This document shows positions 1-10,600 of a stretch of 64,000 bases of DNA, one piece after another. The position numbers and the translations under genes were made by a program. The stretch's first letter is position 1; each line of letters begins with the position of its first letter. The notes under the pieces were generated by a model. That model was not told the DNA's origin. It worked only from the letters and a program-made list of their open reading frames with translations, and searched no databases. The DNA is from JBFLYC01 sp040756735 (GTDB lineage Bacteria > Bacillota > DSM-16504 > Desulfitibacterales > Desulfitibacteraceae): contig JBFLYC010000013.1 of NCBI GenBank assembly GCA_040756735.1, positions 1-64,000 of the forward strand, given 5' to 3'.

Positions 1-348
1 ATCACCGTAACCAACTTTCAGTCCCCTATTCTACGGGGAATTTACTGTAACGCCGGTCGGCAGCGTCGCAGGATTGGCAAGCTTGGTAACTTTCAGTCCC
101 CTATTCTACGGGGAATTTACTGTAACTATGGAACAACAGAGGAACAACTGAAGATACAACAGCTTTCAGTCCCCTATTCTACGGGGAATTTACTGTAACT
201 CGAAGGCCAGAACGTCATCGCAATCACCGTAACCAACTTTCAGTCCCCTATTCTACGGGGAATTTACTGTAACGCCGGTCGGCAGCGTCGCAGGATTGGC
301 AAGCTTGGTAACTTTCAGTCCCCTATTCTACGGGGAATTTACTGTAAC
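1..348. repeat. Duplicated two-spacer block at the left edge
   Basis: The spacer at 52-89 is identical to that at 274-311, and the partial spacer at 1-14 matches the end of the spacer at 200-236. The offset is exactly 222 bp, three array units. Confidence 0.93.
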
Positions 349-2496
349 TGTCCGGATCGCACACCGTCAATGTAGTCGTCAATGTACTTTCAGTCCCCTA
401 TTCTACGGGGAATTTACTGTAACGTTTTTGGTAAATTAAAGGTTATTGGTATCAGCAAAAAACTTTCAGTCCCCTATTCTACGGGGAATTTACTGTAACT
501 TTCTTCGGGAAATCCGGCAGCGCGGTATCCTTGAATCTTTCAGTCCCCTATTCTACGGGGAATTTACTGTAACGCCCCCGGATTCTGGCCGAGAACGACT
601 GGGCCGGGTCTTTCAGTCCCCTATTCTACGGGGAATTTACTGTAACGGAGGCTGAAAACGAACCAGAATTAACAGAAGTAACTTTCAGTCCCCTATTCTA
701 CGGGGAATTTACTGTAACGTCCTCGGTCGGAATCATATTCAACAGTAAAGCTAAGCTTTCAGTCCCCTATTCTACGGGGAATTTACTGTAACTAGTTCAA
801 GCGGCAGACAATCAGGTGCTTGTCGGTCGCTTTCAGTCCCCTATTCTACGGGGAATTTACTGTAACCCGCCGGAAAAGAGCAGGTGGAACGTCTCCAGCG
901 GCACTTTCAGTCCCCTATTCTACGGGGAATTTACTGTAACACAAGCCGCATGAAAGGGAGCAGGCTTTGGCCTATTGTCTTTCAGTCCCCTATTCTACGG
1001 GGAATTTACTGTAACTTACACGTGTCCAGGTGATGTGTTATGCTTCTTTATGATGCTTTCAGTCCCCTATTCTACGGGGAATTTACTGTAACTACGAGAA
1101 GAGCTATACCAGGCGGGACGATTCCAAGCCTTTCAGTCCCCTATTCTACGGGGAATTTACTGTAACAGACGTGCTGGAGAAATGGCGACTTTTTGCGATG
1201 CAGCTTTCAGTCCCCTATTCTACGGGGAATTTACTGTAACGGGCAGGACGGCAAATGGTACTTCATCGATATGGCAGCTTTCAGTCCCCTATTCTACGGG
1301 GAATTTACTGTAACACATATGGCTGGGCTGACTTAAGCCCGGCAGAAAAACCTTTCAGTCCCCTATTCTACGGGGAATTTACTGTAACTCTTTTTGCCCG
1401 GATTTACGGCTCCGGGCGGGCCGTTCCTTTCAGTCCCCTATTCTACGGGGAATTTACTGTAACCCCGTCGGGTCGAAAGCCGCACCGTAGCCAGTGCCGG
1501 TCTTTCAGTCCCCTATTCTACGGGGAATTTACTGTAACTGAACGCCATGCTAAGCTGGCGATGGCATTTCAGCAGCTTTCAGTCCCCTATTCTACGGGGA
1601 ATTTACTGTAACACCCATTGAGTTTGGTATCAACACTGTTGATTTTTCAGCTTTCAGTCCCCTATTCTACGGGGAATTTACTGTAACCGGCGGCGAGACC
1701 GGCGGCCTGGGGATGCCGACGAAGACTTTCAGTCCCCTATTCTACGGGGAATTTACTGTAACGGAATGCGAAGTTCCCATTAGCATCTCGCACGGTCATC
1801 CTTTCAGTCCCCTATTCTACGGGGAATTTACTGTAACGCACGCGGACAGACCAGCCGCCGAAGGTGCCGACAACTTTCAGTCCCCTATTCTACGGGGAAT
1901 TTACTGTAACTGTTATAAGTGGGGAACAAGGAAGCCAGGATTCCACTTTCAGTCCCCTATTCTACGGGGAATTTACTGTAACAAACTCCGCTTTTGAAAG
2001 GTATTCTTTGTTATCCATCTTTCAGTCCCCTATTCTACGGGGAATTTACTGTAACAGGGAGGGGGCCCTGGAGTGGGGCCGCCGCCCGGTGACTTTCAGT
2101 CCCCTATTCTACGGGGAATTTACTGTAACTCAAGATAACGCTCTAAAAACAGGTACTTTTTACTGCTTTCAGTCCCCTATTCTACGGGGAATTTACTGTA
2201 ACGAGAACTGCAGGGCCGGGAACCTCTGCCGGACGAACCTTTCAGTCCCCTATTCTACGGGGAATTTACTGTAACGAGGGCGGCTTAATTTATGGTCGCA
2301 GTAATCTGTAGCTTTCAGTCCCCTATTCTACGGGGAATTTACTGTAACAACGATTTAAGAAAATACATTCAAAGGACTGCTTGAACTTTCAGTCCCCTAT
2401 TCTACGGGGAATTTACTGTAACCTGATTATTCCACCGATAGGTATCGCTGGGATCTTGACTTTCAGTCCCCTATTCTACGGGGAATTTACTGTAAC

Positions 2497-2645
2497 CATT
2501 TTTCGGCTTAAATGTGGTACAATAAAGAAAAAAGCTTTCAGTCCCCTATTCTACGGGGAATTTACTGTAACGTCGACAAAAAAATCACCCCTCTCCTTAT
2601 TTTCCCCGCTTTCAGTCCCCTATTCTACGGGGAATTTACTGTAAC
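2497..2645. repeat. Two-spacer block, copied again at 4338-4486
   Basis: The spacers at 2497-2534 and 2572-2608 are identical to those at 4338-4375 and 4413-4449, in the same order, 1841 bp apart. The flanking spacers differ, so only the two-spacer block was copied. Confidence 0.95.
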
Positions 2646-2682
2646 GACGTGAAGCCGGTATGATGGCGGTAAAGTTCGTTAA

Positions 2683-2718
2683 CTTTCAGTCCCCTATTCT
2701 ACGGGAATTTACTGTAAC
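2683..2718 (-). repeat. Variant CRISPR repeat lacking one G
   Basis: This copy has three G in the GGGG run of the repeat stem, giving a 36-bp unit. The deletion removes one base pair of the predicted crRNA hairpin. It lies towards the leader-distal end, where decayed repeats are expected. Confidence 0.95.
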
Positions 2719-2940
2719 AAATATGTCTAAAACAGACAGATGGGAACCATGTCCACTTTCAGTCCCCTATTCTACGGGGAATTTACTGTAACGGCTCAAA
2801 GTCATTCTTAAGCCGGTTGTTCCATGCACCCTTTCAGTCCCCTATTCTACGGGGAATTTACTGTAACTAATAACAAATCTATCCATGCTGAACGTTTGTC
2901 AAACTTTCAGTCCCCTATTCTACGGGGAATTTACTGTAAC

Positions 2941-3388
2941 TGTCCCTGCCCTGGGTAGTCTTGGTGTCCCAAGGGGTATCTTTCAGTCCCCTATTCTACG
3001 GGGAATTTACTGTAACCGGCAGCCCTCTCCATCCTTTACAACAAAGGGTTCCACTTTCAGTCCCCTATTCTACGGGGAATTTACTGTAACGCTGGGCTTT
3101 CCGCCAGAACCGCCTGCAGAAGAAAAGCTTTCAGTCCCCTATTCTACGGGGAATTTACTGTAACTGTCCCTGCCCTGGGTAGTCTTGGTGTCCCAAGGGG
3201 TATCTTTCAGTCCCCTATTCTACGGGGAATTTACTGTAACCGGCAGCCCTCTCCATCCTTTACAACAAAGGGTTCCACTTTCAGTCCCCTATTCTACGGG
3301 GAATTTACTGTAACGCTGGGCTTTCCGCCAGAACCGCCTGCAGAAGAAAAGCTTTCAGTCCCCTATTCTACGGGGAATTTACTGTAAC
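2941..3388. repeat. Tandem duplication of a three-spacer block
   Basis: Three consecutive spacer-repeat units at 2941-3164 recur exactly at 3165-3388. The spacers at 2941, 3017 and 3091 equal those at 3165, 3241 and 3315. This is a 224-bp tandem duplication, best explained by unequal recombination between repeats rather than re-acquisition. Confidence 0.97.
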
Positions 3389-4598
3389 AGCAGTAGCTTC
3401 TCGATTGGTATTTCGATAATCTCGACTTTCAGTCCCCTATTCTACGGGGAATTTACTGTAACGAGGTGAAAAACAATGAACAGTATGAGGACTCGTAAAC
3501 TTTCAGTCCCCTATTCTACGGGGAATTTACTGTAACAGCGCAACAGAAACGTCAACGCCTGGCGGACAAGCACTTTCAGTCCCCTATTCTACGGGGAATT
3601 TACTGTAACCGACCGCAACTTTAAATCTTTTTTCGCCCTTATTTCTACTTTCAGTCCCCTATTCTACGGGGAATTTACTGTAACGAAAAACTTGCTTTGC
3701 TGGAAAAATACGCTGCCGGACTTTCAGTCCCCTATTCTACGGGGAATTTACTGTAACTATATCACGACGCAAGGGTATGTTCGGGGCGGCGTGTCTTTCA
3801 GTCCCCTATTCTACGGGGAATTTACTGTAACTGGTGTTGCTGGTGCGGGACAGGCTGGAAAGAGAGCTTTCAGTCCCCTATTCTACGGGGAATTTACTGT
3901 AACGGAGAAGGCGGCGGAGCCATTAACTGGCTACTTGAAACCTTTCAGTCCCCTATTCTACGGGGAATTTACTGTAACATAGCTGCCACCACAAGCCCGA
4001 TGGGGCCGGTAAGAGCTTTCAGTCCCCTATTCTACGGGGAATTTACTGTAACCCTCGGTTGTTCCTCGGTTGTTCCTCTTTCAGTCCCCTATTCTACGGG
4101 GAATTTACTGTAACTGGTATGGTTCAAGAGGAATCAAGGTTTGTGAAGAACTTTCAGTCCCCTATTCTACGGGGAATTTACTGTAACATGGTACTACCGC
4201 TGCAATTATTGCGGGCGGTATTTCCCTTTCAGTCCCCTATTCTACGGGGAATTTACTGTAACCCAGTCCCGAAAACATATAACCGATTGTTATTATCGTC
4301 CTTTCAGTCCCCTATTCTACGGGGAATTTACTGTAACCATTTTTCGGCTTAAATGTGGTACAATAAAGAAAAAAGCTTTCAGTCCCCTATTCTACGGGGA
4401 ATTTACTGTAACGTCGACAAAAAAATCACCCCTCTCCTTATTTTCCCCGCTTTCAGTCCCCTATTCTACGGGGAATTTACTGTAACGCAGGAGCAACAGT
4501 ACAACGGCACTGGATTACGTTACCTTTCAGTCCCCTATTCTACGGGGAATTTACTGTAACGAATATCGAGGCTATCTTTCCGGACGAACCGAGACAAA

Positions 4599-4635
4599 CT
4601 TTCAGTCCCCCATTCTACGGGGAATTTACTGTAAC
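4599..4635 (-). repeat. Variant CRISPR repeat with a T-to-C change
   Basis: This copy reads CCCCCATTC where all others read CCCCTATTC, one substitution in the loop-proximal part of the hairpin. It is the second of only two variant repeats I found, and also lies in the leader-distal third. Confidence 0.95.
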
Positions 4636-7600
4636 GCTCAGCACGACTTTGCAATGAGGCATGCAGAATCCTTTCAGTCCCCTATTCTACGGGGAATTTA
4701 CTGTAACCTGGACTACGCTCGCACAACCGACTTCGCTAGCTGCTTTCAGTCCCCTATTCTACGGGGAATTTACTGTAACGGACATCAGCAACTTAAAGCC
4801 CGTTGTTCCAAGTATAACTTTCAGTCCCCTATTCTACGGGGAATTTACTGTAACGTGCTGCTACCTGGTCTTTTTGATGGCGTGAAGTCCGGCCTTTCAG
4901 TCCCCTATTCTACGGGGAATTTACTGTAACTACGTGGTGTTGCTGGTGCGGGACAGGCTGGAAAGAGAGCTTTCAGTCCCCTATTCTACGGGGAATTTAC
5001 TGTAACTTTAACTATTAATAGCGGTACTTCAAATATCTCGATCTTTCAGTCCCCTATTCTACGGGGAATTTACTGTAACATACGTCCTCCCCTGAGGGCA
5101 AGTATTGTGTTCGGGCTTTCAGTCCCCTATTCTACGGGGAATTTACTGTAACGATGGGTTTGCCTGCTCTGCCGCTTCTGTAGTGTTCACTTTCAGTCCC
5201 CTATTCTACGGGGAATTTACTGTAACATACCCCGGTAACCTTCGCCCTATTCTGGCCGCATATCCTTTCAGTCCCCTATTCTACGGGGAATTTACTGTAA
5301 CCAGGGTCTCCCTGACCAGCGGCGGCAAGCTCTCGCGGTCTTTCAGTCCCCTATTCTACGGGGAATTTACTGTAACGCAAAGCTGAGTTTCAGACTTTTG
5401 AGCGCGGTGAAGCTTTCAGTCCCCTATTCTACGGGGAATTTACTGTAACTTAGAGCCTATTTTCATAATGAGCTGCCTGGCCTGTTTCTTTCAGTCCCCT
5501 ATTCTACGGGGAATTTACTGTAACACCCATTGAGTTTGGTATCAGCGCTGTTGATTTTTCAGCTTTCAGTCCCCTATTCTACGGGGAATTTACTGTAACG
5601 TTTTTCCGCTTTGGAATGGCCCCAACACCGTAAAAGCTTTCAGTCCCCTATTCTACGGGGAATTTACTGTAACATCGGCCCGCCCGGAGCCTATCCGGAC
5701 AATAAACGGCCTTTCAGTCCCCTATTCTACGGGGAATTTACTGTAACCAAGTTGTCTGCATGGATACCCGTTGCTAAGGCTATGCCTTTCAGTCCCCTAT
5801 TCTACGGGGAATTTACTGTAACTCCGAGGGCAGCAGATCTTACTGTAAGACAAAAAACGGACTTTCAGTCCCCTATTCTACGGGGAATTTACTGTAACGG
5901 GAGCGCTCATCAAGTACCTCTACAGCACTATGGACTTTCAGTCCCCTATTCTACGGGGAATTTACTGTAACAAAGGCGACTACTGTCCAGGCATTAGCCT
6001 CTATACTCCTTTCAGTCCCCTATTCTACGGGGAATTTACTGTAACTTAAGGGATGACGAACCCGTCCCGGAAGGCTTCGAGCCTTTCAGTCCCCTATTCT
6101 ACGGGGAATTTACTGTAACCCTGTGCGCTAATCATTGCTCTCACCGAATTGACAAGCACTTTCAGTCCCCTATTCTACGGGGAATTTACTGTAACCGCAT
6201 CCTCCGGCCAGTAGGGGTGATGGCATATTACCCTTTCAGTCCCCTATTCTACGGGGAATTTACTGTAACTAGCGATAAGCCAGGGCGTTCCAAAATGGTT
6301 TCAGGGCCTTTCAGTCCCCTATTCTACGGGGAATTTACTGTAACTCTGGCTGGACGAAGCCGGGCAAATGAAACGCGAAGCACTTTCAGTCCCCTATTCT
6401 ACGGGGAATTTACTGTAACAATTTCTGGTGCTGTTACGGAGAGATGAGAGATAAGGCTTTCAGTCCCCTATTCTACGGGGAATTTACTGTAACTTGACGA
6501 ATTCCGCAAAGAAATGAGTCTTGTCCAAACTTTCAGTCCCCTATTCTACGGGGAATTTACTGTAACTTAAAGCCTTCTTCCGCAGGGTTAAGGCTGGTGA
6601 AAAACCTTTCAGTCCCCTATTCTACGGGGAATTTACTGTAACCATGGCTCCGGGCGGTGGTGAACAAGGTCAGCCGCAGTGCTTTCAGTCCCCTATTCTA
6701 CGGGGAATTTACTGTAACCTCTAATCTCCTCCCCAGGGCCCCCGATAATAACCCTTTCAGTCCCCTATTCTACGGGGAATTTACTGTAACCAATATTTGT
6801 GTCTAACCTGACTGCACAGGAAATAAACTTTCAGTCCCCTATTCTACGGGGAATTTACTGTAACCCTTATCGACACTACCGGCTCCTACCGCCCAGGCAT
6901 CTTTCAGTCCCCTATTCTACGGGGAATTTACTGTAACACGCACTTCCTTCTTGCCGCCATTTACTATGACTTATCTTTCAGTCCCCTATTCTACGGGGAA
7001 TTTACTGTAACAAAATTGAAAATCCCTGGGGCTCTGGAGACCGGTGGCTTTCAGTCCCCTATTCTACGGGGAATTTACTGTAACCAGTTAGCTTTAATTG
7101 CACGCCTTCTTTTATCGCTTACTTTCAGTCCCCTATTCTACGGGGAATTTACTGTAACCGCTTATAGCTTTGTAGCAAAGGCCGCCAATAACATCCCTTT
7201 CAGTCCCCTATTCTACGGGGAATTTACTGTAACGTGGCCATCGCTTTCAATATCCCGCCGCAGTTGATAAACTTTCAGTCCCCTATTCTACGGGGAATTT
7301 ACTGTAACTATTTCCTGGGATTCAAACTTGTCTTTGATGGCAGCAACTTTCAGTCCCCTATTCTACGGGGAATTTACTGTAACCTGTGCGCTAATCATTG
7401 CTCTCACCGAATTGACAAGCCTTTCAGTCCCCTATTCTACGGGGAATTTACTGTAACACCTTGAGCTGGCAAAGCTCTAAGGGCATGACCAGCGCTTTCA
7501 GTCCCCTATTCTACGGGGAATTTACTGTAACTGAGTGATTGGACCACTGCGGACAGCTTCAAGTGGACTTTCAGTCCCCTATTCTACGGGGAATTTACTG

Positions 7601-10600
7601 TAACAAATTCGCTGACGGTCACCCGCTGTACGATTTCTTCCCTTTCAGTCCCCTATTCTACGGGGAATTTACTGTAACTTATATGCCGTATGGGGCAGAA
7701 AAGCAGAAATAGCGAACTTTCAGTCCCCTATTCTACGGGGAATTTACTGTAACGCGAAGCCCAAAGAAGAGCCCATCATGCTCTGGTAGGCTTTCAGTCC
7801 CCTATTCTACGGGGAATTTACTGTAACGCAGATCCACCAGCTGCATGCTCTCAAACGTCTGGCTCACTTTCAGTCCCCTATTCTACGGGGAATTTACTGT
7901 AACGACGCTCCTACCAACGCGCGCTTCACGGCCATTTTCTGGCTTTCAGTCCCCTATTCTACGGGGAATTTACTGTAACGCCGCAATCATTGACCTGGTG
8001 GTTCAGTTCACAAAGCTTTCAGTCCCCTATTCTACGGGGAATTTACTGTAACTGTGACCAAGGCGTTGAAGGCAGGCAAAATCTCGGCTTTCAGTCCCCT
8101 ATTCTACGGGGAATTTACTGTAACCTGAAAAGAAAAGGTTTTGATACTTATGTTGTTCAAATCTTTCAGTCCCCTATTCTACGGGGAATTTACTGTAACG
8201 CTTGTGCCCCTGTTACCCAATAAACCAGTGAAGATTCCTTTCAGTCCCCTATTCTACGGGGAATTTACTGTAACTTGTAACTTTCATCTTTGTAACTGGT
8301 TCACCTGTTCGTCTTTCAGTCCCCTATTCTACGGGGAATTTACTGTAACCCATTTTGGGCTGATGCTGAACACACTATTTTAGAAACTTTCAGTCCCCTA
8401 TTCTACGGGGAATTTACTGTAACACCTGATGAATCATGGAAAGGGTGAATTTGCTTCATATCTTTCAGTCCCCTATTCTACGGGGAATTTACTGTAACAG
8501 AAAGCGGACAGTAAGCCGGTCAAGTTGGTATCAGCTTTCAGTCCCCTATTCTACGGGGAATTTACTGTAACTCAGGATGCCGACGATGCTGTAACCGTAT
8601 CCCTTGCCCTTTCAGTCCCCTATTCTACGGGGAATTTACTGTAACCACAGGACAAGAAACCATAAGGGTTGGATTCAAGGTCTTTCAGTCCCCTATTCTA
8701 CGGGGAATTTACTGTAACTTGATTCAAATGATTGCAGAAGATTTTAACCTGAACATCTTTCAGTCCCCTATTCTACGGGGAATTTACTGTAACTCAGCTA
8801 TAGGCATGGGGGTGAGCTAATGTCAAGAACTTTCAGTCCCCTATTCTACGGGGAATTTACTGTAACGGTGGCAACCTCCAAGGGGCTTTACAGCTGCTAG
8901 AAACTTTCAGTCCCCTATTCTACGGGGAATTTACTGTAACTTCGTCGCCATTCTTTCCACCACCGTCCTCCCTGTGGACTTTCAGTCCCCTATTCTACGG
9001 GGAATTTACTGTAACTCATCGTACGGTACCTAAGGGAAAGAGCGACTGGTGGTCTTTCAGTCCCCTATTCTACGGGGAATTTACTGTAACATTATCCCGT
9101 CAGTGGGCATCGCTGGGATCTTAATCTTTCAGTCCCCTATTCTACGGGGAATTTACTGTAACCGGGATAACGACACCATCAACCTGGACGGCTGGAACCC
9201 TTTCAGTCCCCTATTCTACGGGGAATTTACTGTAACTTCTAGACGTAAACGATCGGGGGACTATTTCGGTCAACTTTCAGTCCCCTATTCTACGGGGAAT
9301 TTACTGTAACAAGATGGACGCCCTGAACAAGTGGCTTATTGGCCTCCCTTTCAGTCCCCTATTCTACGGGGAATTTACTGTAACCGACCGGCTTATCCTG
9401 GACTATGAAAGCCCGGTGAGCGCTTTCAGTCCCCTATTCTACGGGGAATTTACTGTAACGTAAAAGTACATTCCTGGACATGGTGAAAACCATGTTCTTT
9501 CAGTCCCCTATTCTACGGGGAATTTACTGTAACCAGTGCAACTGGCATCATCATGGGGGCTTTTACAGTAGCCTTTCAGTCCCCTATTCTACGGGGAATT
9601 TACTGTAACATCGTACGGTACCTAAGGGAAAGAGCGACTGGTGGTCTTTCAGTCCCCTATTCTACGGGGAATTTACTGTAACTTTTATAATGTAATTAAT
9701 CAAATAATCCAATTTAATTTACTTTCAGTCCCCTATTCTACGGGGAATTTACTGTAACACATTGGGACACCAGTAGAGGTCTCCGGGAAGTTGGTTGCTT
9801 TCAGTCCCCTATTCTACGGGGAATTTACTGTAACCCTCGTGAGTTTTCCTCCAGTCACCTCCCTTGTAATCTTTCAGTCCCCTATTCTACGGGGAATTTA
9901 CTGTAACTTAGCTCTGAAACGATTTTGGTCTCGTCCACCTCCTCTTTCAGTCCCCTATTCTACGGGGAATTTACTGTAACTCTTTCGTCCCTTCCCATAC
10001 AACTTCTGCCTTCTCCCCTTTCAGTCCCCTATTCTACGGGGAATTTACTGTAACACTTGACAACTGACGGCATTAACGGAGGCTACCTGGACTTTCAGTC
10101 CCCTATTCTACGGGGAATTTACTGTAACTAAATCATGGAACATTCCAACCACAAAAGGTGACCTTCTTTCAGTCCCCTATTCTACGGGGAATTTACTGTA
10201 ACGGAAAGTGAGCCAGACTACCGGTATTGGTGTGGATGCCCCTTTCAGTCCCCTATTCTACGGGGAATTTACTGTAACTTCGAAAATTTCCCCCTATCCT
10301 CAAAGGTTAGCCTCTTTCAGTCCCCTATTCTACGGGGAATTTACTGTAACATTCATTGGGGTATAGACCGGGGTATAGACCAAATGGCTTTCAGTCCCCT
10401 ATTCTACGGGGAATTTACTGTAACATACTTTATTCTACGATGAAGACCTTTCCACCGCCCCACTTTCAGTCCCCTATTCTACGGGGAATTTACTGTAACT
10501 TTTGCGCAGAGAAAGGCAGCATAATCTGGTTACCCCTTTCAGTCCCCTATTCTACGGGGAATTTACTGTAACGGCTGCCGCTAAGGGTGACCCGGAGCGG

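Noticed and set aside
5823..5861. Spacer containing TTACTGTAA, like the repeat end
   Set aside because: A nine-base match in a normal-length spacer with intact flanking repeats; no evidence of a repeat remnant.
8276..8312. Spacer containing TTGTAACTTTCATC, resembling a broken repeat-repeat junction
   Set aside because: The resemblance is under ten bases and the spacer has normal length, so chance is sufficient.
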